Source: Georgenia sp. SYP-B2076 (GTDB lineage Bacteria; Actinomycetota; Actinomycetes; Actinomycetales; Actinomycetaceae). Taken from it: a stretch of DNA of 64,000 bases. The first letter of the stretch is position 1; the number at the start of each line of letters is the position of its first letter. The notes beneath the pieces are model-generated. The model made no database searches. It was given only the letters and a program-made list of their open reading frames with translations, and was not told the DNA's origin. The translations under genes were made by a program, and so were the position numbers. The stretch is from NCBI RefSeq assembly GCF_003991205.1, contig NZ_RXOZ01000009.1, forward strand, positions 1 to 64,000, written 5' to 3'. Shown in pieces: positions 34,229 to 43,412 of this stretch.

Positions 34229-36484
34229 TCACCGCCACGAGCTCCGGGCCACCGACCGGGAGAGCGCCCACGCGGCGAGGGCGGCGTAGGCCACCGCCTG
34301 CACGGCGATGAGGCCGATGTCGGTGAGCCACTGCTCGGAGGTGTGCGCGAACAGCGCGTCGACGTGCGGCGGGAACGGCTGGAGCCCGACCGTCGACGAC
34401 GTCGCGGCGTAGCCGAACCGGGCGGGCAGCAACCACGCGAACTGCTCGAGGCCCGCGCGCCCCGACACCGCGAACAGCCCGCCGCAGAGCACCAGCTGCG
34501 CCATGACCACCGCGACCAGCGCGGGCATGGTCTGGTCCGCCGACCGGGCCGTGGCCGAGACGGCGAGCCCGACGATCGTCATGGTCACGGCCACCGCGGC
34601 GACGGCGGCGGCGATCTCGATCCTGGCGGAGCCGAGCACCAGCGCCTCGTCCGGGGCCCGGACGCCCAGCAGCGCCAGCAGGGCGAACACGACCGCCTGG
34701 CAGGCGACGAGACCGCCCATCACGAGGATCTTGCTGAGCAGGTACGCGGCCGGGGACAGCCCGACGGCGTGCTCGCGGCGGTAGATCGCTCGTTCCCCGA
34801 CCAGCTCCCGCACCGACAGTGCCATCCCCATGAGCGCGCCACCCACGACCAGCACGATCAGCCGGAGCTGGGCCTCGAAGGCGTTCTCCGAGGCGCGCAG
34901 GGACAGGCCCCCCTCGCCGGGGAAGGCGTGGGCCATCGCCGCCAGCACCAGCGGCATCCCGACGAGCAGGGCGATCAGGAGCCGGTCGGCGGTGACGACG
35001 GCGAGATTGCGGCGCATGAGCGTGCGCAGCTGGCGCAGGGGCGCCGGCCGCGGCGGCGGCGGGGCGTCCGTCGCGGGCACCGGCGTGTCCACGACGCCGG
35101 TGCGGCCCACGTACGCGTCGCGCGCGGGGGAGCGGGCGTACCGGCCCACCCACGTCTGGTCCTCGAGGGCGGCGAAGGCCGCGGGGTAGCTGCTCGCACC
35201 GAAGAACGGCAGGACCTCCTCCGGCGGCCCGTAGAACGCGACGCGCCCACCGGTGGCGAGGACGAGCACCCGGTCGCAGGCGTCGAGCGCGAGCACGCTG
35301 TGGGTGACCACGAGGACCACGCGGCCGGCGTCGGCGAGGGTCCGCAGCCGGTCCATCACCTGCCGGTCGAGGCCGGGGTCCAGCCCGGACGTCGGCTCGT
35401 CGAGGAAGAGGAGCTGCGGCGCGGTGAGCAGCTCCAGGGCGATGGAGGTCCGCTTGCGCTGGCCGCCGGAGAGGGAGTCGATGCGCTGGTCGACCTGCGC
35501 GCTCAGGTCGACCTCCCGGAGGACCTCGTCGATGCGGGCGTCCCGCTCGGCGTCGGTGGTGTCCGGCGGCAGGCGGAGCCGGGCGGCGAACTGGAGGGCA
35601 CGCCGCACGGTCAGCTGGCGGTGCAGGATGTCCTCCTGCGGCACGAGGCCGACGAGGAAACGCAGCTGCGCGTAGTCGGCGTAGAGGTCGCGTCCGTTCC
35701 AGGTGACGCGCCCGCGGGTGGCCGGGCGCAGTCCGGTGAGGGCGCCGAGCAGCGTGGACTTGCCGGCGCCGGACGGTCCGATCACCCCCACGAGCGTCCC
35801 GGCCGGCACGGTCAGGGAGACGTCGTCCAGCAGGTGCCGGCCCTTCGGGGTCGTCACCTCCAGGTGGCGGGCGCTGAACGTGGGGCGCCGCCCCGGGGCG
35901 GGGACGAGGCGGTGGCCGTCCCACGTGAGCGTGGACGAGCCCACGCCGACGAGGTCGCCGGGGCTCAGCGGCTCGGTCCCGCTGATCCGGCGCCCGTTCA
36001 GGAATGTGCCGTTGAAGCTCGACAGGTCGTGGAGGAGCACCTGGGGTCCGAGCTCGACCGCGCAGTGCCGCCTCGACGCGAGCGGGTCGTCGACGACGAC
36101 GTCGCACGTCCCGGCGCGCCCGAGCACGATGACGCCGCGCGGAGGCGGCGGCCCGGGTGCAGCCGTCGTGAGCACCAGCTCCGGGCCGTCCAGCGCACCG
36201 ATGCGTAGGTGCAGCGCCGTGCCGTCGAGCCGGGTCGGCGTGTCCACCACCCGCCCGGCGCCCTGCGCCCAGGTGCCGTTGCGGCTGCCCGGGTCCGTGA
36301 CCCACCAGCCCTCCGCGTCGTGGCGGATGTGGAGGTGCTCGCGGCTGACGCGGTCGTCGTCGAGGTGGACCTCGCAGCCCGGGTCCCGACCCACCACCAC
36401 CGTCTGCAGCGGGGAGAACGACCACCGGCGGCCGCCGGCGAAGACGTGGAGGACCGAGAGGTCGGGCGCGGGCACGGGGCTCAC
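34229..36484 (-). CDS. FHA-FHA-ABC exporter half (Rv1747-like)
   Basis: The 751-residue protein has two FHA domains (VVVGRDPGCEVHLDDDRVSREH with GSRNGTW, and IVLGRAGTCDVVVDDPLASRRH with SSFNGTFLNG). An ABC ATPase follows (GPSGAGKST, LSGGQRKRTS, LLFLDEPTSGLD, VTHS). The C-terminal 250 residues hold about six ABC-2-type membrane helices. FHA domains bind phosphothreonine, and the gene starts inside the stop codon of a Ser/Thr kinase gene (GTGA overlap). The layout matches mycobacterial Rv1747, whose FHA domains are phosphorylated by PknF. It is probably a phospho-regulated exporter of a cell-envelope compound. Confidence 0.92.
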   Translation of the reverse strand: MSPVPAPDLSVLHVFAGGRRWSFSPLQTVVVGRDPGCEVHLDDDRVSREHLHIRHDAEGWWVTDPGSRNGTWAQGAGRVVDTPTRLDGTALHLRIGALDGPELVLTTAAPGPPPPRGVIVLGRAGTCDVVVDDPLASRRHCAVELGPQVLLHDLSSFNGTFLNGRRISGTEPLSPGDLVGVGSSTLTWDGHRLVPAPGRRPTFSARHLEVTTPKGRHLLDDVSLTVPAGTLVGVIGPSGAGKSTLLGALTGLRPATRGRVTWNGRDLYADYAQLRFLVGLVPQEDILHRQLTVRRALQFAARLRLPPDTTDAERDARIDEVLREVDLSAQVDQRIDSLSGGQRKRTSIALELLTAPQLLFLDEPTSGLDPGLDRQVMDRLRTLADAGRVVLVVTHSVLALDACDRVLVLATGGRVAFYGPPEEVLPFFGASSYPAAFAALEDQTWVGRYARSPARDAYVGRTGVVDTPVPATDAPPPPRPAPLRQLRTLMRRNLAVVTADRLLIALLVGMPLVLAAMAHAFPGEGGLSLRASENAFEAQLRLIVLVVGGALMGMALSVRELVGERAIYRREHAVGLSPAAYLLSKILVMGGLVACQAVVFALLALLGVRAPDEALVLGSARIEIAAAVAAVAVTMTIVGLAVSATARSADQTMPALVAVVMAQLVLCGGLFAVSGRAGLEQFAWLLPARFGYAATSSTVGLQPFPPHVDALFAHTSEQWLTDIGLIAVQAVAYAALAAWALSRSVARSSWR

Positions 36485-38394
36485 CGCGCACCGCCGGGTG
36501 CCGGTGCGCGGGTCGTGCGCAGCGACCCGGCAGCCGCGTCGAACCTGTCGGTCTGGGCGTCGAACACCGCCGGCGGGGCGAAGAAGACGAGCATCTGCGG
36601 CGGCCGGGTGTCGACGACGCGGACGCTCAGCTGGAGGGAGGCGGAGCCGGACAGCGGCATCGTCCCGTCCAGGGCCCGCCCGGTGACGTCGCCGACGGTC
36701 GTCGGGCCCCGGTCCACCAGGTGGGCGTCCCGGCCCGGGAGGATCGCCTCGGCGGTCCGCGCCCAGTCCTCGGGGGCGACGCCGTCCGGCAGCCGCTGGT
36801 AGACCGCGACGCCCACCATGCTCTCGGGGCTGTCGGACACGGCGGCCGCCGCGTCCTCGAGGGCGGCCGGGTCGTTCGCGAACAGGCCCGTCAGGTCCTT
36901 CGAGGAGAGCACGCTCACCGTGGCGTCCCCGGCGTGGTGCGTGCGCTGCGTCCACGAACCCGGGACCTCCAGCGCGTACGGGACGCCGGTGGCCGTGAAC
37001 GTGACGGTGGGGTCGCCGGAGAAGAACCCCGACGTGAACAGCCAGATCGCGGTCGCGGCGAGGACCACGGCCGCGGCGGTGGCGGCGACGAGGCGGGTGG
37101 GGGGACGGCGGGAGGTGCGGCCGGGCGGGGCCGTGCCGGCGTCCCCAGGGAGAGCTCCGTCGCCGGCCTCGGGCGGGCCACCCGTGCCGGCGTGCCCGCG
37201 GACAGCTCCGTCGCCGGGCTCGGGCGCGCCGCCCGTGCCGGCCTGACCGGGTGGGCCCGCGCCGGCCTGACCGGGCGGCCCCGTGTCGGCCTGGCTGGGA
37301 GGGCCCGTGTCGGGCTGGCCGGGATGGGCGCCTGTGCCGGTCTCGCGGGCCGGGCCCGTGCCGGCCGTACGGGCGACGGCGCGCCGACCGCCGACGCGCC
37401 GGCCGCCGCCGCGCCGGCCGCCGGGAACCGCGCCCCGGCCGTCGGAGGAAGGGGCGGCACCGTCGGGCACAATTTCGGCGGGCTCCGCGGGCGCGAGGCG
37501 CTCGTCGCGGCCGGCCAGGGCGACGCCCGCCGCCTGCGTGACCCTCGCGTCACCGGCGTCACCCATCATGGCGATGAGCGCACCACAGGACGCGGGCCGG
37601 TCCTCGCGCTGCTTCGCCATGCCCGCGCCGATCGCGAGGTCGACGGCGATCGGGAGGTCCGGCCGCTCGGCGGAGAGGCGCGGGGGTTCCTCGAACATGT
37701 GGGCCCAGAGCTGGGCCGTGTCGTCCTCATGGTCGAAGGGCGGATGCCCGGCCAGGACGGTGTAGGCGACGCACGCGAGGGCGTAGACGTCGGCGCGGCC
37801 GTCGACGTCCTCGCCGCGGATCTGTTCCGGCGCCACGTAGTCCAACGTGCCGAGGAAGTGCCCGGCCGTGGTCATGCCGGTGGCCGAGCTGGACCGCTTC
37901 GTCAGCCCGAAGTCGGCGAGGTAGACGTGCGGGGGCCCGTCGGGGCGCTCGGCCAGCAGGATGTTGCCGGGCTTGACGTCGCGGTGGACCAGGCCCGCGG
38001 CGTGGGCGGCGTCCAGCGCCGCCGCGGTGTCCCGGAGGACGCGCACCGCCTCGGGCAGGTCGAGGGTGCCGCGGGTGTCCAGGACGGTGCGCAGGTCCGT
38101 GCCCCGGACGAAGCGCATGGCGATGTAGAGGTGGCCGTCCGCCTCGCCGGCCTCGTAGACCGGCAGGATGTTGGGGTGGTCCACGGACGCCGCGAGCTGC
38201 GACTCGCGGACGAACCGGTTACGGAACTTCTCGTTGCCCGACAGCTCCGGGGCGAGGAGCTTGAGGGCCACCAGCCGGTTCAGCCGGACGTCGAGCGCCT
38301 CGTAGACAACGCCCATCCCCCCTCGCGCCAGCAGAGTCTGGACACGGTAACCGGCAAGGTCCTCGCCCGGCTCCAAGGACTGCCCGTGATGCAT
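36481..38394 (-). CDS. Transmembrane Ser/Thr protein kinase
   Basis: The 637-residue kinase has the glycine loop LARGGMGVVY, catalytic lysine (VALKLL, Lys45), HRDVKPGN, DFGLTK and APEQ, so it should be active. A long Gly/Pro-rich linker with repeated TGPP/GQAGTG-type units (about residues 300-430) precedes one transmembrane helix (432-457, VAATAAAVVLAATAIWLF) and a 180-residue extracellular domain that may sense a ligand. It lies four bases after the inactive trypsin-like gene and overlaps the FHA-ABC gene, its likely substrate. The ATG at 38394 begins MHHGQSLEPGEDLAGYRV. Confidence 0.92.
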   Translation of the reverse strand: MHHGQSLEPGEDLAGYRVQTLLARGGMGVVYEALDVRLNRLVALKLLAPELSGNEKFRNRFVRESQLAASVDHPNILPVYEAGEADGHLYIAMRFVRGTDLRTVLDTRGTLDLPEAVRVLRDTAAALDAAHAAGLVHRDVKPGNILLAERPDGPPHVYLADFGLTKRSSSATGMTTAGHFLGTLDYVAPEQIRGEDVDGRADVYALACVAYTVLAGHPPFDHEDDTAQLWAHMFEEPPRLSAERPDLPIAVDLAIGAGMAKQREDRPASCGALIAMMGDAGDARVTQAAGVALAGRDERLAPAEPAEIVPDGAAPSSDGRGAVPGGRRGGGRRVGGRRAVARTAGTGPARETGTGAHPGQPDTGPPSQADTGPPGQAGAGPPGQAGTGGAPEPGDGAVRGHAGTGGPPEAGDGALPGDAGTAPPGRTSRRPPTRLVAATAAAVVLAATAIWLFTSGFFSGDPTVTFTATGVPYALEVPGSWTQRTHHAGDATVSVLSSKDLTGLFANDPAALEDAAAAVSDSPESMVGVAVYQRLPDGVAPEDWARTAEAILPGRDAHLVDRGPTTVGDVTGRALDGTMPLSGSASLQLSVRVVDTRPPQMLVFFAPPAVFDAQTDRFDAAAGSLRTTRAPAPGGAR

Positions 38395-38398
38395 GGGA

Positions 38399-40264
38399 TC
38401 ACCGGACCCGCTGACCGCACGCGGTGCAGTAACGGGCGCCGGGGGACACCCGGTGCCCGCACTGCGCGCAGAAGGCCACGCCCGTTGGTGCGCCGTCCGC
38501 CGGTGCGCCGCCCGCCGGCGCGCCATCCGGGGCCGGGGCACTGCCGACACCTTGACCGGGGCGGGACGGCTCCGGCCCCGCGCTGGCGGGTCTGGAAGCG
38601 TCCGGCCCGGCGCTGCCGCCGGTCGCCGAGCGGTCCGGCCCCGCGCCGCCGCCCGCATCGACGCCGGAGGCGGCGCCCGCGGGAGGACCGGCCACGGCCC
38701 GGGGCGCGAGGCCGCCCGCCGATCGTGTCTCACCCAGCCCGCCGGCCCGTTCGGGCGGCTGGGCGCGCTCCGGACCTCCCGCCGGCTTCGCGACTCCCGG
38801 GGACGGCGTCGGTGCCTGGTCCGCCGCGGGTGGTCGGGCGGCCCCCGTGGCGCGCGCCGCGCCCGGCGCCCCCGACCGGTGGGGCGACCCCGGAGCGCCA
38901 ACCACCGGTGACTCCGGCGCGCCTCGCGGCGATGATGCGGCGCCGCGCGGCGACGTGCCCGCCGTGGCCGTGTCGGCGGCCGGCCCCCCACGTGCTGCCG
39001 TGGCCGTGTCGGCGGCCGGCTGAGCGCCCGCCGCCGGGGCCGCGGCGGGGGCGGCGCGCCTGCGCCGCAGGAGCAGGATGCCGGCCGCCAGGGCGAGCGC
39101 GAGCACGGCCGCGACGGGGATGACCACGGCGGCTCGGAGCCCGCTTTCGGAGCCCGCGCCGGCCCCCATGCCCATGTCGTCGCCCTTGGGCTGGTCGGCG
39201 GCCTGCTCCTTGGCCTGCTGGAGGTGGTAGGTCGCCAGGGCGGAGTCGTAGTAGGACAGGGACTCCTCGAGGTCGCTCTCGGCGGACCCGGCCATACCGC
39301 CCTGGGACAGGTGGTCGATGCCGCGGCGGAACACGGCGTCGAACTGCGACGGGGAGGTCTTGAGCCCGGCGTCGTCCATGGCCTGCTGCACCGCCGCGGC
39401 CGGCACCAGGGTGGCCGAAGCGCCCGGCGCGCCGGCGACGGCGAGACCGAGAACCTCACCCGTGGCGCGGTTCAGCACCGGGCCGCCGGCCAGGCCCGAT
39501 CCCAGGGACGCACTGAGGTCCGCGTCCGAGGTGATCTGCGCCGCCGCCGGGTCCACGCTCACCGGGGTCTCGGCCGGCGGCTGCTCGGGGGTGGGCGCCG
39601 CCGTGAAGCCGGCGAGCGCGGCGTCCTTCGCCGGCTCCGCATCCGCCGGCGCGAGCCGCGCGGTCGGGGCGCCCCCGCCGCCGGCGATCCTCAGCAGCGC
39701 GACGTCGGTGGGCCGGGACGGCTGGTTGACGAGCTCGGCCCGGCTCGTGCCGGGCTGCGTCGTGTAGGTGAACACCTGGTACTGGGGGACGGTGAACAGG
39801 ACGCAGTGCGTGACCCGGTCGTAGCAGTGCTGCAGGTGGGGGGCCCAGTAGGGGTCGGTGGCGTGCCCACGCCTGGTGGGATCGCCGTCGTTGCCGACCA
39901 CCTCGGTCTTGATCTCCTTGGTGAACAGCTCGTTCGCGGCGTAGACGGCTACCTGGTTCTCGTCGACCGCGAGGTTCTGCCACGCGGTCGCCACCACACC
40001 GTCGGAGGACGTCAGCACGCCGGTACCCGTACCCAGGGGGACGGTGTACCGCCCGCGGGAGAGGACGACCTCCCCGGTGGTGTGGTCGATGTGGACGATC
40101 TCCGCGACCGCCGACACCTCGATCCGCACGAGTGCCGCCTTCGTGCCCTCCTCGCCGCTGCGCAGATCCGGGGTGGGTGAGGGGGTCGCCGTCGCGGTGA
40201 GGGCCAGCACGGCGCCGAGGCCGAGGGCCGTGCGGAGCAACCTGGAGGCACCCACGACTGTCAT
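38399..40264 (-). CDS. Trypsin-like fold protein lacking catalytic residues, with zinc-ribbon tail
   Basis: The 621-residue protein has a signal peptide, then a trypsin/HtrA-like domain. The expected 'TAAHVV' histidine is replaced (VVATAWQNL, Trp95), and the serine of GNSGGP is alanine (GLAGGPVLN near residue 254). The aspartate position is still DVALLRI, so it looks like a pseudoprotease. One transmembrane helix lies near 378-400. A Pro/Ala-rich linker and a C-terminal double-CxxC zinc ribbon (CAQCGHRVSPGARYCTACG) follow, which would be cytoplasmic. It is the first gene of the kinase and FHA-ABC operon and may be its extracellular sensor. Function is inferred from context. Confidence 0.75.
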   Translation of the reverse strand: MTVVGASRLLRTALGLGAVLALTATATPSPTPDLRSGEEGTKAALVRIEVSAVAEIVHIDHTTGEVVLSRGRYTVPLGTGTGVLTSSDGVVATAWQNLAVDENQVAVYAANELFTKEIKTEVVGNDGDPTRRGHATDPYWAPHLQHCYDRVTHCVLFTVPQYQVFTYTTQPGTSRAELVNQPSRPTDVALLRIAGGGGAPTARLAPADAEPAKDAALAGFTAAPTPEQPPAETPVSVDPAAAQITSDADLSASLGSGLAGGPVLNRATGEVLGLAVAGAPGASATLVPAAAVQQAMDDAGLKTSPSQFDAVFRRGIDHLSQGGMAGSAESDLEESLSYYDSALATYHLQQAKEQAADQPKGDDMGMGAGAGSESGLRAAVVIPVAAVLALALAAGILLLRRRRAAPAAAPAAGAQPAADTATAARGGPAADTATAGTSPRGAASSPRGAPESPVVGAPGSPHRSGAPGAARATGAARPPAADQAPTPSPGVAKPAGGPERAQPPERAGGLGETRSAGGLAPRAVAGPPAGAASGVDAGGGAGPDRSATGGSAGPDASRPASAGPEPSRPGQGVGSAPAPDGAPAGGAPADGAPTGVAFCAQCGHRVSPGARYCTACGQRVR

Positions 40265-40574
40265 GGCCAGAGCCTCTCCAAGCGACGGAGGAGTTCTTCA
40301 CGGTAGGCGGGGCGCGCGACCGGCGTCAATGAACCAGAAGAGGGGGCTGCGGCGCCACGAGCACGCCGCCCCGACGGTCGACACCCGGCGCTCCACGTCC
40401 GTGCCCCTCCACCGCCCGCGCGGGGCAGCGGCCGCCCGGCGGCCGGGGGAGGGCGTGGCGTGGCCGGGACGGGCCCGGTGTGTGCGGGCGCACATGGACG
40501 CGACGCCGCGGAGGGAATACCCTCGACGCAGGCGAAGTTGAACCGTCAAGTAATTCGTGAACCCGAGGAGCACC
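40265..40574. promoter_or_regulatory. 310-bp divergent intergenic region
   Basis: No gene is recognised here. On the plus strand TGGACG at 40495-40500 and TACCCT at 40518-40523, 17 bp apart, are a candidate promoter for the VOC gene. TTGA-N4-TCAA at 40539-40550 lies between it and the start codon and could be a weak operator. The minus strand should carry the promoter of the kinase operon, but I see no clear boxes. Confidence 0.35.
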
Positions 40575-41525
40575 ATGAGCCAGCCCCAGACCATCCCGCA
40601 CACGGCGCCCACGCCCGCCCGCCCGGCCGAGGACCTGCTGCCGGCCGAGACGTCCATGGGCGCCGTCACGCTCCTGGTCGGTGATCTGGACCTGATGACG
40701 CGGTACTACCGTGACGCTGTCCTGCTCACCGTGCTGCGGGCCGAGGGCAACGAGGTCTCGCTGGGACGCCACGGCACCGAGCTGCTCGTGCTGCGCCACG
40801 ACCCGTCGCTCCCGCCCGGCTCGCCCCGCGGCGCCGGCCTGTTCCACACCGCCATCCTCTTCGAGGACCAGGCGGCGCTGGCCACCGCGCTGGCCTCCGT
40901 GGCCGTGCGCGCGCCCGGAACCTACGTCGGCGCGGGGGACCACGACGTCTCCGAGGCCTTCTACTTCACGGACCCCGAGGGCAACGGCGTCGAGCTCTAC
41001 GCCGACCGCCCCCGCAGCACCTGGGACTGGACGGGCGGCCACGTCAAGATGGGCACCGGCTGGCTCGACCCCAACCGCTTCCTCGCCGCGCACCTGACCG
41101 ACGCCGCCCGCGAGGTCATCGCCACCGCGGCTCCGGTCGTCCCGACCGCTCCCGCCGCCGGCCTGGCCGGCGCCGTCGTCGGGCACGTGCACCTCCAGGT
41201 GGGCGACACCGGGACGGCGCGTCAGTTCTACGTGGACGCGCTCGGTTTCGAGGCGACCCTCGAGATGCCCGGCCAGGCGCTGTTCGTCTCGGCCGGCGGC
41301 TACCACCACCACATGGCGATGAACACCTGGAACAGCGCGGGCGCCGGTCCCCGCCTGCCCGCGCTGGGGCTGGGCACCGTCGACATCGTCGTGCCCTCCA
41401 CCCAGGAGATCCTTGCGCTCGCCGACAGGCTCGCCGCGCGCGGCGTCCAGAGCCGGCACGACGGCGCCGTCCTGCGCGTCAACGACCCGTGGAACAACCT
41501 CATCGAGGTCCGCGCCGCCGCCTGA
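40575..41525 (+). CDS. Two-domain VOC protein, CatE-like ring-cleavage dioxygenase family
   Basis: The 316-residue protein contains two vicinal-oxygen-chelate domains: MGAVTLLVGDLDLMTRYYRDAV to VELYAD, and GHVHLQVGDTGTARQFYVDALGF to LIEVRA. Metal-ligand candidates are His in FHTAILF, His in HVHLQV and Glu in the closing strands. This layout is that of CatE/catechol-2,3-dioxygenase-like proteins. A role in detoxifying quinones or catechols is likely but not proved. GAGGAG precedes the ATG. It is a single-gene unit ending at a strong hairpin. Confidence 0.82.
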   Translation: MSQPQTIPHTAPTPARPAEDLLPAETSMGAVTLLVGDLDLMTRYYRDAVLLTVLRAEGNEVSLGRHGTELLVLRHDPSLPPGSPRGAGLFHTAILFEDQAALATALASVAVRAPGTYVGAGDHDVSEAFYFTDPEGNGVELYADRPRSTWDWTGGHVKMGTGWLDPNRFLAAHLTDAAREVIATAAPVVPTAPAAGLAGAVVGHVHLQVGDTGTARQFYVDALGFEATLEMPGQALFVSAGGYHHHMAMNTWNSAGAGPRLPALGLGTVDIVVPSTQEILALADRLAARGVQSRHDGAVLRVNDPWNNLIEVRAAA

Positions 41526-41597
41526 CCGCCGCCCCACCACAGGCGCGGGACCGCCGTCGCACACGGGTGGTCACCCGCGAGACGTCACCGGCAGCGT

Positions 41598-41628
41598 GAA
41601 GGCCGCCCACGGCAGGTGGGCGGCCTTC
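41598..41628. terminator. Bidirectional hairpin terminator
   Basis: GAAGGCCGCCCAC and GTGGGCGGCCTTC form a perfect 13-bp stem around a five-base loop, between the convergent VOC and OmpA-like genes. Confidence 0.88.
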
Positions 41629-41682
41629 GTGGTGTCACGACGGCCCGGGGACGACGCCGGCGCTCGCCGTCGCGCCGGGACG

Positions 41683-42225
41683 TCACCCGCCGTAGACGAT
41701 CTCCACCCGCCGGTTCGCCGCCCGCGTCGAGGGGTCGGCCGCGCTCTCGGCGACGGCGGGCCTCGTGGCCGCGAACCCGGCCACCTCCAGCCGGAGGTCC
41801 GCGCGCGCCGCGCGGACGGCGCCGGCGACCGCCTCGGCGCGGGCCGTGGAGAGCTGCTGGTTGTCAACGGCGCCCTGCACGGAGTCCGTGTGGCCGTGGA
41901 TCCTCACGGCGGCGCCCTGGGGGATGTCGACGATCAGGTCGGCGATCTTCGCGGCGGCCGTGCCGGGAAGGTCGGAGCTGTCGGGGGTGAACAGGATGTC
42001 GGTCGCGAGGGTGACGGTCGTGGTGCTGCCCTCAGTCTCGACGACCTCCAGCGCGCGGACCTTGTTGGTGAGGTCGAGCACCCGCACCGTGCCCGAGAGG
42101 TCGAGGACGCGGACGCTGCTCGCCAACTCCTGCCGGGTCGGCGTGGGGACATCCTCCGGGCCGGTCGCCGTGACGGGCGCGAGGCCGCCGAGGGCGAGCG
42201 CGAGCGTCAGCAGCGCGGCGCTCAT
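41683..42225 (-). CDS. OmpA/MotB-domain secreted protein
   Basis: The 180-residue protein has an N-terminal signal-like helix (ALLTLALALGGLAPVTATG) and an OmpA-like peptidoglycan-binding domain. Key features are LFTPDSSDL, the HGHTDSVQG loop and LSTARAEAV, which include the aspartate and arginine used to bind diaminopimelate. Its ATG overlaps the stop of the lipoprotein gene (ATGA), so the two are probably co-translated as a cell-wall-linked pair. Two short near-repeats (VRVLDLSGTVRVLDL) lie before the domain. Confidence 0.85.
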   Translation of the reverse strand: MSAALLTLALALGGLAPVTATGPEDVPTPTRQELASSVRVLDLSGTVRVLDLTNKVRALEVVETEGSTTTVTLATDILFTPDSSDLPGTAAAKIADLIVDIPQGAAVRIHGHTDSVQGAVDNQQLSTARAEAVAGAVRAARADLRLEVAGFAATRPAVAESAADPSTRAANRRVEIVYGG

Positions 42226-42812
42226 CGGGTGACCGGGACGTCGGTGAACTCGGGGACCGTGTCCATGAACCGCACGCTGACGGTGTCGATGTCGTCCTCG
42301 GGTGCGGCGTAGATGCCCCACCACACCACCGGGTCGCCGCTGGCGGCCTCTGTCTGGTGGAAGTCCGAGGAGGTCACGGACGTGTACTCCTTGAGGTTGT
42401 CGCGGTCGAAGATGACCGGACGCTCCCACATGGCATCCGTGCCGACCATCTCGTAGAGGCTGACGGGCTCGTCCGCGCTGACGGAGGCGAAGTCGGGGGT
42501 GAGCACCAGCTTGAGGGTCATGATGTCGCCGTCGACCACGAGCGAGTGCACGCCGACGGTCACCTGGTCGTCGGTCCCGGCGAGGGTGTAGGTCTGCTCC
42601 GCCAGCACGTCCTTGGTCTCCACGGCGTCCACGCCCACGCCCGAGCCCGTCCCGTCCCCCTCGGCCTTCTCGTCGGGTCCTTGCTGCGTCTCGGTGCTGC
42701 CCTCCGCCGACGGCGCGGGGTCGTCGGACCCCTGGGAGGACGAGCAGCCCGCGAGCAGGGCGAGGGTGAGGGAGGCGGTGCCCACCAGGGCAGCGCGACG
42801 AGTCGTGCGCAT
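42222..42812 (-). CDS. Secreted lipoprotein partner of the OmpA-like protein
   Basis: The 196-residue protein has RRAALVGTASLTLALLAGC, a clear lipobox, then a Ser/Glu-rich linker and a beta-rich domain (YTLAGTDDQVTVGVHSLVVDGDIMTLKLVLTPDF). No catalytic motif is visible and I do not recognise a family. It is translationally coupled to the OmpA-domain gene, so the pair may link membrane and peptidoglycan. Confidence 0.75.
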   Translation of the reverse strand: MRTTRRAALVGTASLTLALLAGCSSSQGSDDPAPSAEGSTETQQGPDEKAEGDGTGSGVGVDAVETKDVLAEQTYTLAGTDDQVTVGVHSLVVDGDIMTLKLVLTPDFASVSADEPVSLYEMVGTDAMWERPVIFDRDNLKEYTSVTSSDFHQTEAASGDPVVWWGIYAAPEDDIDTVSVRFMDTVPEFTDVPVTR

Positions 42813-42920
42813 GGGAACTCCAGTTTCAGGGCAATATGTACCGAAACCGCAGCATAACGGCGGGCCGGCGCGACGGCCGTTCCGCCCGTGTCCGGCCCGC
42901 TCCTGGTCCGGCGCCGCGGA

Positions 42921-43412
42921 TCAGGCCCGGCGGTACGTGGTGATGCGGTAGCGCAGGCCCGTGCGGGAGGTGTGCCAGCCGCGGTCGGGGTCGGCGCTCT
43001 CGATCTCCCACGCGCCGGCGTCGAGCGCGGGCGCGTGGGCGTCGCCGTCGACGTCCAGGTCGATGTCGGTGACGGCGAGGCGGTCGGCGCGGGGCAGCGC
43101 CTGGGCGTAGACGTCGGCGCCGCCGATGACCCAGGCGTCCGGGCCCGCGAGCCGCAGCGCCTCGTCCAGGTCGTGCGCGACCTCCGCGCCGTCCGCGGCG
43201 AAGCCCGCCCTGCGGGTCAGGACGATGTTGCGCCGTCCGGGCAGCGGTCGGTAGCGCGGCGCGAGCGACTCCCAGGTGGGCCGGCCCATGACGACGGCGG
43301 CGCCGGAGGTGGTGGCACGGAAGTGGTCGAGGTCCTCGGGCAGGTGCCACGGCATGGTGCCGCCGGCGCCGATGACCCGGCCGTGGGCCTGGGCCCAGAT
43401 CATCCCCAGCAT
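42921..43412 (-). CDS. folA: Dihydrofolate reductase
   Basis: The 163-residue enzyme reduces dihydrofolate with NADPH. Expected segments are present: MIWAQAHGRVIGAGGTMPWHLPEDLDHFR, VVMGRPTWESL, RNIVLTR and VIGGADVYAQALPRAD. Its ATG overlaps the stop of thyA by one base (TGATG), so FolA is coupled to the enzyme that makes its substrate. Confidence 0.97.
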   Translation of the reverse strand: MLGMIWAQAHGRVIGAGGTMPWHLPEDLDHFRATTSGAAVVMGRPTWESLAPRYRPLPGRRNIVLTRRAGFAADGAEVAHDLDEALRLAGPDAWVIGGADVYAQALPRADRLAVTDIDLDVDGDAHAPALDAGAWEIESADPDRGWHTSRTGLRYRITTYRRA

